Shown piece by piece: positions 16,517-25,386 of a DNA stretch of 40,294 nucleotides; the first letter of the stretch is position 1, and the number at the start of each line of letters is the position of its first letter. The notes below the pieces were generated by a model. That model was not told where the DNA came from and ran no database searches. It saw nothing but the letters and a program-made list of their open reading frames with translations. This DNA is from JBBAAP01 sp043808305 (GTDB lineage: Bacteria > Planctomycetota > MHYJ01 > JACQXL01), in the NCBI GenBank assembly GCA_043808305.1, contig JAZDFB010000051.1, forward strand, positions 1 through 40,294, written 5' to 3'. A program made the translations under genes and the position numbers.

Positions 16517-16945
16517 ATGGAAAGAAAAATAAGGGTTTTGATTGCCAAGCCTGGTCTTGACGGGCACGACCGCGGTGCAAAAGTGGTCGCATGTGCTCTT
16601 CGTGATGCAGGCATGGAAGTTATCTATACCGGGTTACATCAGACTCCGGAAATGATCGTGCAGGCTGCTATAGAAGAAGATGTGGATGTAGTTGCGCTTT
16701 CAATTCTTTCCGGGGCTCATATGACGATTTTTCCTAAAATAAAAAACCTGATGAATGAGCAGGGACTCAGGCAGATCCTGTTGACTGGGGGAGGTATCAT
16801 ACCGGAAGATGACATTAAAAAACTAAATAAAATCGGAATCGGGAGGCTTTTTACACCAGGCGCACCTCTTAAAGAAATTATTGACTACATAAATACGGCG
16901 GCTAGGAAGTCAAAAAGATTCCAGGTAGGATTACGGACAAAATAA
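16517..16945 (+). CDS. icmB: Mutase small subunit, B12-binding
   Basis: The 142-residue protein is a stand-alone cobalamin-binding domain. It has the base-off/His-on motif KPGLDGHDRGAKVV (Asp-x-His-x-x-Gly), then LSILSGAHMTIFP and LTGGGIIPEDD, which hold the nucleotide tail of B12. The GLHQTPEMIVQAAIEED stretch closely resembles IcmB of isobutyryl-CoA mutase as I remember it. It partners the large subunit 121 bp upstream. Separate subunits are usual for isobutyryl- and 2-hydroxyisobutyryl-CoA mutases and for archaeal-type methylmalonyl-CoA mutases. Confidence 0.92.
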   Translation: MERKIRVLIAKPGLDGHDRGAKVVACALRDAGMEVIYTGLHQTPEMIVQAAIEEDVDVVALSILSGAHMTIFPKIKNLMNEQGLRQILLTGGGIIPEDDIKKLNKIGIGRLFTPGAPLKEIIDYINTAARKSKRFQVGLRTK

Positions 16946-17101
16946 ATAATTTATTATTTTCATGGCTTAACCACAATAGAAATAACTAATTAAAGCCACC
17001 TTAGTTGACGGAAAAAATGTCCGGCAAAGAGTGGCTTACGCTTTCTAACCACTGAGGATAAGAGATTGCAGGGTAAAGTTATCTATGAAAGGAATAGCGA
17101 T

Positions 17102-18271
17102 ATGACTGATACTTCGGCAAAAAGGCGGGTAGCAATAGCGGGGATTGGGTATTCAATACCAAGGGTTGCTACACCAGATTTATCATATCGCGAGATGACA
17201 TACGAAGCGGCCACAAGAGCTTACGCCGAAGCAGGGATTGTCGCGAGAGATATTCAATGCGTGACAACTTGCGCAGAGGATTTTAATGAAGGCGTCAGCA
17301 TATTTGACGAATACACGCCTGACCAGCTTGGGGTGCCCTTGAAGCCTGTACACACAATCGCTGGTGATGGGATCCAGGGTTTAGCCGCGGCCTATATGCA
17401 GGTTATGACAGGATTGTTTGATATTGCGGTCGTCGAAGCTCACAGTAAAGCTTCGAATATCACTAATCATGACCAAATTATAAATTTTGCTACTGACCCG
17501 ATTTTTAACCGGCCGCTCAACGTTAACCCGCATTATATAGCCGGTATGGAAATGAATCGTTATCTGTATGAAAGCGGGAATACGATAGAGCAGTGCGCCC
17601 AAGTCGTGGTAAAAAATAGAACTAATGCCTTTCTTAATGCCGGTGGGGTTTTTGCCACTCAGATTACTGCAGATGATGTGCTGAATTCAGAACCTGTATC
17701 AAGACCATTAAGTCGGCTTCATATAAGCGAATATTCTGATGTGGCTATTGTAATGGTGCTTATTTCGGAGGAAAAATTAAAGACTTTACAACTAAAAGCC
17801 AACCCAATATGGATTAACGGCGTGGGTTGGAACTCTGATACACCTTGGCTTGAAACAAGAGATTGGGTGCATGCTATTTATGCTAGATTAGCTGCGGAAC
17901 AGGCATACAAAATGGCTGGCATTAAAAATCCGGCGTCCCAGATAGACCTATTCGAGATAGATGATACCTACGCATACAAAGAACTGCAACATATGGAAGC
18001 ATTGAATCTTTGTAAGTTTGGTGAAAGCGGTAAACTACTTGAAAGCGGAGCTACTGGAATAAAGGGCAAGCTTCCCGTTAACGTTTCGGGTGGCAGTTTG
18101 GGCTGGGGTAACATGCTTGAAGCAACTGGTCTTTATAGAGCAGTCGAAGCAATCCTTCAATTACGTAGGGAAGCCGGTAAAAAACAATTAAATAATCCTA
18201 AGACAGCTTTGGTCCAGAGCTGGCGTGGTATACCAACAATGACTGGCGCGGTTGTAATTCTAAAAAAATAA
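17102..18271 (+). CDS. SCP-x/Ltp-like thiolase-fold protein, catalytic residues missing
   Basis: I start at 17102, with AAGGA seven bases upstream; 389 residues result. The fold is that of SCP2-type thiolases: a VAIAGIGYSIP opening and the C-terminal IDLFEIDDTYAYKELQHMEA and LPVNVSGGSLGWGNMLEATG segments. The three usual catalytic spots are altered. No Cys is found in the nucleophile region (residues 84-94 read HTIAGDGIQGL), the HD motif is DD, and the GHP motif is GN. It therefore should not perform ordinary thiolysis. Ltp2-type relatives that lost these residues act as retro-aldolases, which is one possibility. The next gene is a same-length paralogue, so the two may form a heterodimer. Confidence 0.85.
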   Translation: MTDTSAKRRVAIAGIGYSIPRVATPDLSYREMTYEAATRAYAEAGIVARDIQCVTTCAEDFNEGVSIFDEYTPDQLGVPLKPVHTIAGDGIQGLAAAYMQVMTGLFDIAVVEAHSKASNITNHDQIINFATDPIFNRPLNVNPHYIAGMEMNRYLYESGNTIEQCAQVVVKNRTNAFLNAGGVFATQITADDVLNSEPVSRPLSRLHISEYSDVAIVMVLISEEKLKTLQLKANPIWINGVGWNSDTPWLETRDWVHAIYARLAAEQAYKMAGIKNPASQIDLFEIDDTYAYKELQHMEALNLCKFGESGKLLESGATGIKGKLPVNVSGGSLGWGNMLEATGLYRAVEAILQLRREAGKKQLNNPKTALVQSWRGIPTMTGAVVILKK

Positions 18272-18294
18272 TTCAATAGTGCATCGGAGGAATT

Positions 18295-19464
18295 ATGGGT
18301 TTAAGAAAAGTAGCAGTAGTTGGAGCCGGAATTACTAAATTTGTCAGGCGGGCACTGGAGACGCCGAAAGAAATTGCTTACAATGCAACAAAAATGGCAC
18401 TGGATTCGTGCGAGTTGACGCTTGATGATATTGATTGCGTATGCCACGGGACTGGTCCGGATGCTTTTGACGGCGTACACATGAAAGGGGAATATCTTTC
18501 AGACGGTAGCGGCGCTTATCGCAAGCCTTATATGAGATCTTATGTGGGGGGCGGAAGCGGAGTTTTTACGCCGATACAAGGTTGGTATCATATTGCATCC
18601 GGGATGTTTGATACGTGTCTGGTTGTTTGCGAGGAGAAGATGTCACCGCTACAACCTCATCCGCAAGCGGCATTTTTATCTATTTTTGATCATACTACAG
18701 AGCGCCCTCTCGGGCCAAATCTTATCTGGATATTTGCTCTTGAAATGAATAGGTATATGTCTATACATGGCATATCTCTTGAGGAAATTGCTTTGGTAGC
18801 CGTTAAAAACAAAAAGAATGCGTTAGACCATCCGGCCGCGCTGCTAGGAGCTAACCTTACCGTTAAAGATATATTGGCTTCCGAAGTTCTTGCCTGGCCG
18901 GTTCATCGGCTTATGGTCAGCCCGGTAACGGACGGGGCTGTTGCGCTGGTATTGGCATCGGAAGAAAAAGCAAAAAGGATAACGAAAAAACCAGTTTGGA
19001 TTGAGGGAGTTGGTTGGAGTCTTGATTCTGCTTACTGGACTAATCGTGACCTATATTTCCCGACATATGTCGAAAAGGCCGCGCGTATGGCTTATAATAT
19101 GGCTGGTATAAAGGAACCACGCAAGGAAATTAACATAGTTGAACCTTATGACCCATTTGCATATAAGGAATTACATCATTTGGAAGGATTAGGCTTCTGT
19201 AAAAAAGGAGAAGCTGCGAAACTAACGGCCAGTGGAGTTACACAGCGCAATGGTGACCTCCCGGTTTGCCCATCCGGCGGACTTCTAGGCGTGGGTAATC
19301 CAATTGCTGCAGCCGGCTTGATGAAAGTTGCTGAGATTTTTTGGCAGTTAAGGCATGAGGCTGGAGCCAGACAGGTACCGGGCAATCCCAAGCGTGGCTT
19401 GGCCCAAGCTTGGGGAGATTTGATGCAGGTCGGGACAGTAACAATTTTAGGAATTGATAAATAG
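18295..19464 (+). CDS. Second SCP-x/Ltp-like thiolase-fold protein, catalytic residues missing
   Basis: A good GGAGG lies upstream and the product is 389 residues, the same length as its upstream neighbour, to which it is clearly paralogous (shared ALEMNRYMSIHG/GMEMNRYLYESG and WIEGVGW/WINGVGW). The nucleophile segment reads SYVGGGSGVFTPI with no Cys; the expected HD is YD (VEPYDPFAYKEL) and GHP is GNP. Like its partner it should lack normal thiolase chemistry. The genes are separated by 23 bp. Archaeal thiolases of this class work with a DUF35 zinc/OB protein, but none is encoded here. Function is inferred only from the acyl-CoA context. Confidence 0.85.
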   Translation: MGLRKVAVVGAGITKFVRRALETPKEIAYNATKMALDSCELTLDDIDCVCHGTGPDAFDGVHMKGEYLSDGSGAYRKPYMRSYVGGGSGVFTPIQGWYHIASGMFDTCLVVCEEKMSPLQPHPQAAFLSIFDHTTERPLGPNLIWIFALEMNRYMSIHGISLEEIALVAVKNKKNALDHPAALLGANLTVKDILASEVLAWPVHRLMVSPVTDGAVALVLASEEKAKRITKKPVWIEGVGWSLDSAYWTNRDLYFPTYVEKAARMAYNMAGIKEPRKEINIVEPYDPFAYKELHHLEGLGFCKKGEAAKLTASGVTQRNGDLPVCPSGGLLGVGNPIAAAGLMKVAEIFWQLRHEAGARQVPGNPKRGLAQAWGDLMQVGTVTILGIDK

Positions 19465-19480
19465 TTAGGAGTTAATTTCT

Positions 19481-20818
19481 ATGGCTATGGCAAAAGAAAA
19501 TACTGCGTTGGATGTGTTATTTGAAAACGAAAATCTTGGTTTAGATGAGATACTGAAGCTGCGGACTAAAATTTACCAATCAAATAAGTATTTCTCCAAA
19601 TTCGAGAAAGCGTTAAACGAATTCTCTTCTGAAAAATCGAAGAAGCTTTCAGCAACTAAAGCCGAAGTGAGAAAAGGCATCGGCTTATGGATGCTTAGTA
19701 AAAATGAAGATGCCGTGAAAATCCTTGAGGCTGTTCACCGCAGCAAAGAATCAGATTACTTTCTGGCTTTAGCTTACTTTGACATAGGATACTACAATAA
19801 GGCAAAGGATTTGCTGGCTAAATTATACAAGGAGTCATCTAATGAAATGGAAATTACGTTTCCGTATATTGATGTAAAAATAAAACTGGGTGAGGCTGAG
19901 GAATCATATGAACTAATACAAAAAATTAAAAAGGAAAATAGAAATAGCGCTGAAATCCATTATTACTCAGGGTTGGCTCTGGAGTATATGGGCAAATATG
20001 AAGATGCAGAAAAAGAATATCAGAATACACTGCGAATTGAAAAGAATCATGCGCCGACTATTTTCCGGCTTGCCTATAATTCAGACCTGAACGGACAGGA
20101 CGAAGAAGCCATTAATCTCTATAAGCAAATCAGAACCGAAAGTTACGCATATACTAATGCTCTTCTTAATATGGGTATCATGTATGAGGATAAGGGCGAA
20201 CTCGAAAAAGCACGCGAGTGTTATCATAAAGTAGTTGTTTCATATCCAAATCATGCGCGAGCCAGATTATTCCTGGGTGATGTCGAAGCGACCGGTGACA
20301 TGTTCTATGATGAAGAACTCAAGCGCAAGGAATTAACTCTCAAACAGCTACTCAACCAACCCCTTACAGACTTCAGATTATCCATGAGAAGCAAGAAACT
20401 TATGGAAACTTTAGATGTAAAGACTTTGGGTGATTTAGTAAAGAAATCTGAGGAAGACCTGATGAAAATAGAAAACTTCGGGCAGAAATCGTTATCAGAA
20501 ATAAAAGATCTTTTAGCCAGGCGAGGGCTTGCTTTAGCGATACCAGGCGAGACATTCAGCATTGAATCAATGGCACGTGGACAAGTGCTGGCTACGCCTC
20601 AAAAGGCCGAGAACCTTTTGAATAAATCAGTGTTTGAAATTGATTGGTCGGCGCGCGTCCGCTCAGCGCTGGATAAAATGAAAATATATACATTAGGTGA
20701 CTTAGTCCAGAAAACCGAACATGATTTTTTAGGTGTGCGTAATTTCGGACAGACTTCACTGGATGAAATAATAATGAGATTAAAGCAGATGGGGATTGGC
20801 CTTGCGCAACCTGAGTAA
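19481..20818 (+). CDS. TPR protein with two RNA-polymerase alpha-CTD-like domains
   Basis: The 445-residue protein has a helical N-terminus, TPR repeats (about 80-275; for example AEIHYYSGLALEYMGKYEDA), and two copies of the helix-hairpin-helix fold seen in the C-terminal domain of RNA polymerase alpha. Copy 1 (about 286-353) has LDVKTLGDLVKKSEEDLMKI and NFGQKSLSEIKDLL; copy 2 (about 377-442) has KIYTLGDLVQKTEHDF and NFGQTSLDEI. In polymerase these domains touch UP-element DNA and activators. TPR-alpha-CTD proteins are, to my knowledge, a planctomycete speciality of unknown role. Lying between the thiolase-like genes and the hydroxyacyl-CoA fusion (3 bp away), it could regulate this operon; that is inference. 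Confidence 0.88.
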   Translation: MAMAKENTALDVLFENENLGLDEILKLRTKIYQSNKYFSKFEKALNEFSSEKSKKLSATKAEVRKGIGLWMLSKNEDAVKILEAVHRSKESDYFLALAYFDIGYYNKAKDLLAKLYKESSNEMEITFPYIDVKIKLGEAEESYELIQKIKKENRNSAEIHYYSGLALEYMGKYEDAEKEYQNTLRIEKNHAPTIFRLAYNSDLNGQDEEAINLYKQIRTESYAYTNALLNMGIMYEDKGELEKARECYHKVVVSYPNHARARLFLGDVEATGDMFYDEELKRKELTLKQLLNQPLTDFRLSMRSKKLMETLDVKTLGDLVKKSEEDLMKIENFGQKSLSEIKDLLARRGLALAIPGETFSIESMARGQVLATPQKAENLLNKSVFEIDWSARVRSALDKMKIYTLGDLVQKTEHDFLGVRNFGQTSLDEIIMRLKQMGIGLAQPE

Positions 20819-20821
20819 CAT

Positions 20822-22852
20822 ATGAAATTTAATAAAATCGGAGTTATCGGAGCCGGCACGATGGGTGCTGGAATAGTCCAGAAAATTGCCAGCTCTGGAC
20901 TGTCTGTAGTTATGCTGGACATTAAGCCGGAATTCGTGGAACGCGGGCTTAATAGTATTAAGACTCTTCTTGATGAAGGGGTTCAAAAGAAGCTTTTCAG
21001 CCCGGATAAAACGTCACAGATACTAAGCCATATAAAGGGTAGTACTGACCTGAATGATCTTAAAGATGCCGATTTAATTATCGAAGCCGTGTTCGAAGAT
21101 GAAAAGATTAAAAAAGATCTTTTCAGTAAATTAGATGGTTTATGCAATCCGAATACAGTTTTTGCTTCTAATACTTCATCATTTAAGATAAATGATCTGG
21201 CCCAATCTACCAACAGACACGATAAATTTCTGGGGCTTCATTATTTTTATCATCCGGCAAAGAATCGCTTGCTGGAAATTATTCCGGGAAGTAAAACAAC
21301 TCCCGAAACGATGGAAAAGGCCGTTGAGTTTGCTAATCTCACGGGGAAAACGGCTATTATGGTTCAGGATGCGCCGGGATTTGCGGTTAACCGATTCTTT
21401 GTTCCCTGGCTTAATGAAGCAGCACGTATGCTCGATGAAAACTTGGGCAATATCCCGACCATTGATGAGGCTGCCAAGCGCACTTTTAAAATCGGCATGG
21501 GCCCATTTCTTCTTATGAACGTGACAGGCGTGCCTATTGCATTTCATTCGACAGAAACGCTTCATAAAGAACTGGGAGAATTTTATGCCACTGCGCCGAT
21601 TTTAAAGAAACAGTTTGAATCTGGCCAGAAATGGAATATTGAAGGCAGTATTGATGAATCAAAGATTCAGACCATTTCGGAGCGCTTTATGGGCGTGGTA
21701 TTTTATGTTGCATCACAATTGGCAAATGATGGTGTAGCTAGCATAGAGGATACGGACCGCGGGGCCAAAATTGGTCTGCGGTGGGAAAAGGGGCCTTTCG
21801 AAATAATGAATGCAGTTGGCATGGCTAAAGCCCAGCAATATGCAAAAAACATCGCCGATAAGTACCGCGTAAGCATACCGCAACTCCTGTCAAAGCAGGG
21901 CGCCCAGCCGTGGCAATTTAAGATGGTCGATATGATTGTTAAGGGCAATATTGCTTATATAACGATTAACCGCCCCGAAGCAATGAATGCACTTAACGAG
22001 GAAGTTATCCGGCAGTTGGGCAATGCCTATAACGAAGCTGAAAGCAATCGCCAGCTCAAAGCTATCGTATTTGAAGGTAAAGGTAAATCCTTTGTGGCCG
22101 GTGCTGATATAGCTTATTTTGTGAATAAGATCGAGGCACAGCGTATCGAGGACATTATAAAGTTCACCAGTAAAGGCCAAGATGTTCTGTATCATATTGA
22201 TAAATCGCGTAAATTGACCATTGCAAAACTGGATGGCCTTGCTTTAGGCGGTGGTGCTGAGTTAGCGCTTGCTTGTGATATTATTTTAATGACTGAACGC
22301 GCCGCAATAGGCTTCCCTGAAACGGGCATAGGTATCTTCCCGGGTCTGGGCGGAACTCAGCGGTTACCCCGGCTGGTTGGCAAAGCACTGGCCAAACACC
22401 TTATTTTGACTGGTGATATTATAAATAATGCAAAAGCGCAAGAATACGGGCTGGCTATGTCCGTTCCTTGCTCTGAGTTGCCTAATAGAATAAAAGAACT
22501 TTCCGCCGCCGCTCAACCCAAGGAGCAATTCCAAGCAACTATAATTATATCTTCTGAAACTACCAGTATCAAAGCTGTTTTTGACGACAAGAAAATAGGC
22601 GATTTGTTGTCGGGCAAGCTTCTGGAAAGCAGCGACCAGTTGGAAGCTAAACTGGCTAAGAAAATCTCGTATAAAGCGCCGATTGCTCTGAAGTTGGCTA
22701 ACGAACTGATAGATCAGGGTTTAACCATGCACCTTGAAGAAGGTCTGAAACTGGAGCTTTCGCATCTCAATGAAATATTTTCTACCAAGGATGCATACGA
22801 AGGATTAACCTCAATACTCCAGAAGCGCAGGTCGGTTTATACAGGCAAGTAA
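20822..22852 (+). CDS. 3-hydroxyacyl-CoA dehydrogenase / enoyl-CoA hydratase fusion
   Basis: This 676-residue bifunctional enzyme has the dehydrogenase first and the crotonase last, the reverse of FadB/FadJ. The NAD-binding GVIGAGTMGAGIV opens the protein; FASNTSSF, GLHYFYHPAKNRLLEII and APGFAVNRF carry the dehydrogenase catalytic residues. The hydratase starts near residue 368 (ITINRPEAMNALNEEV), with oxyanion segments GADIAYF and GLALGGGAELALACD and the two catalytic Glu residues E480 and E500. It would hydrate crotonyl-CoA and oxidise 3-hydroxybutyryl-CoA to acetoacetyl-CoA. The same order is known in archaeal crotonyl-CoA hydratase/dehydrogenases. It completes butyryl-CoA oxidation after the mutase and acyl-CoA dehydrogenase. 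Confidence 0.93.
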   Translation: MKFNKIGVIGAGTMGAGIVQKIASSGLSVVMLDIKPEFVERGLNSIKTLLDEGVQKKLFSPDKTSQILSHIKGSTDLNDLKDADLIIEAVFEDEKIKKDLFSKLDGLCNPNTVFASNTSSFKINDLAQSTNRHDKFLGLHYFYHPAKNRLLEIIPGSKTTPETMEKAVEFANLTGKTAIMVQDAPGFAVNRFFVPWLNEAARMLDENLGNIPTIDEAAKRTFKIGMGPFLLMNVTGVPIAFHSTETLHKELGEFYATAPILKKQFESGQKWNIEGSIDESKIQTISERFMGVVFYVASQLANDGVASIEDTDRGAKIGLRWEKGPFEIMNAVGMAKAQQYAKNIADKYRVSIPQLLSKQGAQPWQFKMVDMIVKGNIAYITINRPEAMNALNEEVIRQLGNAYNEAESNRQLKAIVFEGKGKSFVAGADIAYFVNKIEAQRIEDIIKFTSKGQDVLYHIDKSRKLTIAKLDGLALGGGAELALACDIILMTERAAIGFPETGIGIFPGLGGTQRLPRLVGKALAKHLILTGDIINNAKAQEYGLAMSVPCSELPNRIKELSAAAQPKEQFQATIIISSETTSIKAVFDDKKIGDLLSGKLLESSDQLEAKLAKKISYKAPIALKLANELIDQGLTMHLEEGLKLELSHLNEIFSTKDAYEGLTSILQKRRSVYTGK

Positions 22853-22905
22853 TTTGAATCAACGAAATAGGCTGTTAGATTGTAGCTTACTAAGGAGAAT
22901 TTAAT

Positions 22906-23307
22906 ATGCCGTCATTCTTCGACCAAGATCGGCGTGAATACATCCGTGTTAATATAGATATTTCTGTCCGGTATAAATTTCTTGCCAAACACATAAAGGA
23001 TCAGAAAATCGAAGATATCTACCAAGGCATTACTAATAACGTCAGCGGTGGCGGCATACTGCTGGTCGGAGTGGTGCCTGACATAGGTTGGCTGTCCGAC
23101 TTGCTCATGCAACGCATTGTTATTGGCATTAATTTCGCCCTGCCCGGCGATCAAGAAATCATAAAGGCTTTAACCAGAGTATCCTGGATAGATGCCATGG
23201 GTGAGAACTCTAAGCAGTGCCAGATGGGCCTTAAATTTAAGGAAATAACATCTCAAGACAGGGATAAAATATTTAAATTTATCATCCGCTCACAGTTGCC
23301 ATCATAA
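22906..23307 (+). CDS. PilZ-domain protein
   Basis: The 133-residue protein is one PilZ domain, which binds cyclic di-GMP and relays it to motility, pili or envelope functions. Both halves of the binding signature are present: the N-terminal RREYIRVNI (RxxxR-like) and NNVSGGGILL (D/NxSxxG). TAAGGAGAA precedes the ATG. It ends one base before the next membrane-protein gene, so the two are probably cotranscribed. No diguanylate cyclase is near; the effector target is unknown. Confidence 0.85.
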   Translation: MPSFFDQDRREYIRVNIDISVRYKFLAKHIKDQKIEDIYQGITNNVSGGGILLVGVVPDIGWLSDLLMQRIVIGINFALPGDQEIIKALTRVSWIDAMGENSKQCQMGLKFKEITSQDRDKIFKFIIRSQLPS

Positions 23308-23308
23308 A

Positions 23309-24196
23309 ATGGAATCTCCTATTAACAAGCTTTTTTTTCCGGTATTAGGATTATCCGCATTCCTGGCTATTATCGCCATATATATGATCCGCCAGGGCAA
23401 TGTCGTGCCTGTGAATACGTCGGCAACGGTTACCAGCGCTGTAACCAATACCGCAACGTCGCCGATTCGCAAGGTTCCTGCACTTCCCCCCGAGAAGGAA
23501 TTAATTACGGAAACTCTGCCGATAACGCCGGATATTTCTACAGCGCCGCCGCCCATTATTTACAAGCGTTTCGAAGGTATGCTTGATTACGTCCACGACC
23601 GTGAAAAGCTTCGGCAAGACGAGCCTTATAATACGCTATTAAAATATATCCATAGTTTGACGCCCGCCGAAATTACCGCCAAAGTCAATACCAATATCAC
23701 CTTTAATGATTTGATAACTAACCCTAAAAAATACCGGGGCGAAATAATCAGGGTTTCCGGAGTGGTACTTTACTTGAACCCTTACAAGCTTAAAACTAAC
23801 CCGGCCGGAGTTGATATATATTACGAAGGCATTCTGGGCGACTCGGTCAAAGGCGAGAAATACAGGTTTCATGTCATAGAACGGCCGGAATCGTTCAAGA
23901 CATTTGACGAAGAGCGCTCTCAGGCCGATGCCGGAATAGTTGAGGGCGCTTTCCTTAAAATAATTAGTTACGAACTGGCGCCAACCGTCCAACTGGTCAA
24001 AAAGAAAACCTGGGAAGACGCGCCTTTCATCATCGGGCAACGGCTGGTTAAAATAGAAGTAAAAGAGCCCGGCGAGATAACCCAGTTCAAGTATTTTATT
24101 GGCGTGTTTGTTGTATTAGCTTTCGTAATTATTATTGCTATTTTTGTTATTGCCACTTACAGAAATAAGCCTAAGCCCCGCAGGATTAAGCCATAG
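23309..24196 (+). CDS. Membrane-anchored protein of unknown function
   Basis: I do not recognise this 295-residue protein. It has an N-terminal TM segment (residues 8-25), a Thr/Ala/Pro-rich stretch, a mixed alpha/beta middle domain (about 110-255) with FNDLITNPKKYRGEIIRVSG and a probable beta-barrel core, and a second TM segment (about 263-285) followed by a basic tail. The middle domain sits outside the cytoplasm if the ends are inside. The YRGEIIRVSGVVLYL phrase resembles small OB-fold domains, but that is only an impression. It sits between the PilZ gene (1 bp) and a nitroreductase (1 bp). Confidence 0.75.
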   Translation: MESPINKLFFPVLGLSAFLAIIAIYMIRQGNVVPVNTSATVTSAVTNTATSPIRKVPALPPEKELITETLPITPDISTAPPPIIYKRFEGMLDYVHDREKLRQDEPYNTLLKYIHSLTPAEITAKVNTNITFNDLITNPKKYRGEIIRVSGVVLYLNPYKLKTNPAGVDIYYEGILGDSVKGEKYRFHVIERPESFKTFDEERSQADAGIVEGAFLKIISYELAPTVQLVKKKTWEDAPFIIGQRLVKIEVKEPGEITQFKYFIGVFVVLAFVIIIAIFVIATYRNKPKPRRIKP

Positions 24197-24197
24197 T

Positions 24198-24695
24198 ATG
24201 CCAGATATCTTGGGCATCATAAAATCCCGCCGAAGCATTAGGAAATACCTGGATAAACCTATACCGGTTCGTGAGATAAAAAGGATACTTGAATCCGGCC
24301 GTTGGGCGCCTTCCGGGCAGAATAATCAGCCGTGGAAATTCAGGGTTATAAATGATAAACCCGGACTTAAACGCTTATCGAATCTGACCAGGCATAGTCG
24401 GATTATATCTTCCAGTACCGCCTGTATCGCCGTATTCCTGGATAATCACCTGGCTTATAACCGCATTAAGGACTGCCAATCCGTTGGCGCCTGCATCCAG
24501 AACATGCTTTTGTACTCTCACTCAATGGGAATCGGTTCGTGCTGGTTGGGACAAATACTCGAAAACAGCGCAAAAGTGAATAAATTATTCGGACTGCCGG
24601 TTCGATATGAGCTGATGGCTGTGGTTTCTTTGGGTTATCCGGATGAAACAGCCCGTTCTAACCGAAAACCGCTTAAGGATTTACTGCTGAATTAG
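24198..24695 (+). CDS. Nitroreductase-family FMN oxidoreductase
   Basis: Starting at the ATG at 24198, the product is 165 residues, the size of small nitroreductases. FMN-contact motifs are visible: IIKSRRSIRKYLDKPI at the N-terminus, RWAPSGQNNQPWKFRVI, and MGIGSCWLGQI near the middle, ending AVVSLGYPDE. These NAD(P)H-dependent enzymes reduce nitro groups, quinones or other substrates; the natural substrate cannot be told. A longer frame from 24135 overlaps the upstream gene and lacks a site. Its stop overlaps the convergent lipB stop by 3-4 bases. Confidence 0.9.
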   Translation: MPDILGIIKSRRSIRKYLDKPIPVREIKRILESGRWAPSGQNNQPWKFRVINDKPGLKRLSNLTRHSRIISSSTACIAVFLDNHLAYNRIKDCQSVGACIQNMLLYSHSMGIGSCWLGQILENSAKVNKLFGLPVRYELMAVVSLGYPDETARSNRKPLKDLLLN

Positions 24696-25375
24696 TTCTT
24701 AGGGATATAAGAAAGATATGTCTTAACTACTACCGGTTTCAATTCAAATAACTTGCTAAAACAGTCTAAGTATTCTTTGGACACGTCGCCTACCGTGATC
24801 TTTTTGCCCGATAACTCCTGAAGCGAAGTAATTTTGGGATTAATTATGCCGCAGGGGTTTATAAGCTTAAAATTATCCAAGTCTGGGCTGATATTTAACG
24901 AAAACCCATGGTAAGTGATACCTTTGGAAACACGCACGCCGATAAAACCGATTTTTGCATTACCTACCCAAACACCGGCTGTTTTAGTATCGGGCATAGC
25001 CTTGACTCCAAATCGGGCCAGGGTATCAATCATGCATTGTTCTAGGCCGCGCACGTATTCGCGTATTGATTTCTTTAGGTACTGCAACGAAAATATCGGG
25101 TAACCGACCAGCTGTCCCGGCCCGTGATAGGTCACATCGCCGCCTCGATCTATCTTGCGCACCGTGATTTTCTTTTTCTTAAGTGCATCTTCAGAGGCGA
25201 GAATGTTACTGGACCGTCCGTTCTTGCCGATGGTGAACACCGGATCGTGCTCCAAAAGCATCAGGTAGCCGGTCTTGCCTTTTTTCTCCCGAACCCGCTC
25301 GGTCAACTCAAACTGGAATGATAATGCCTCGTCATAGGGGACGACGCCTAATCTAAATACGGTATATGGTTTCAT
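24692..25375 (-). CDS. lipB: Lipoyl(octanoyl) transferase
   Basis: LipB moves octanoate from acyl carrier protein to lipoyl domains, the first step of lipoate cofactor assembly. The 227-residue protein has the family signature RGGDVTYHGPGQLVGYP, the catalytic Lys141 in NAKIGFIGVRV, and the catalytic Cys175 in LINPCGI. HGFSLNISPDL is also typical. It starts 11 bp after efp on the same strand, so both probably share the efp promoter. No lipA is present in this window. The C-terminus overlaps the nitroreductase stop tail to tail. Confidence 0.95.
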   Translation of the reverse strand: MKPYTVFRLGVVPYDEALSFQFELTERVREKKGKTGYLMLLEHDPVFTIGKNGRSSNILASEDALKKKKITVRKIDRGGDVTYHGPGQLVGYPIFSLQYLKKSIREYVRGLEQCMIDTLARFGVKAMPDTKTAGVWVGNAKIGFIGVRVSKGITYHGFSLNISPDLDNFKLINPCGIINPKITSLQELSGKKITVGDVSKEYLDCFSKLFELKPVVVKTYLSYIPKN

Positions 25376-25386
25376 AGATAGTTATG

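Noticed and set aside
14839..16945. Methylmalonyl-CoA mutase as the name of this enzyme
   Set aside because: The substrate-recognition positions are Phe and Gln, not Tyr and Arg, so isobutyryl-CoA mutase fits better.
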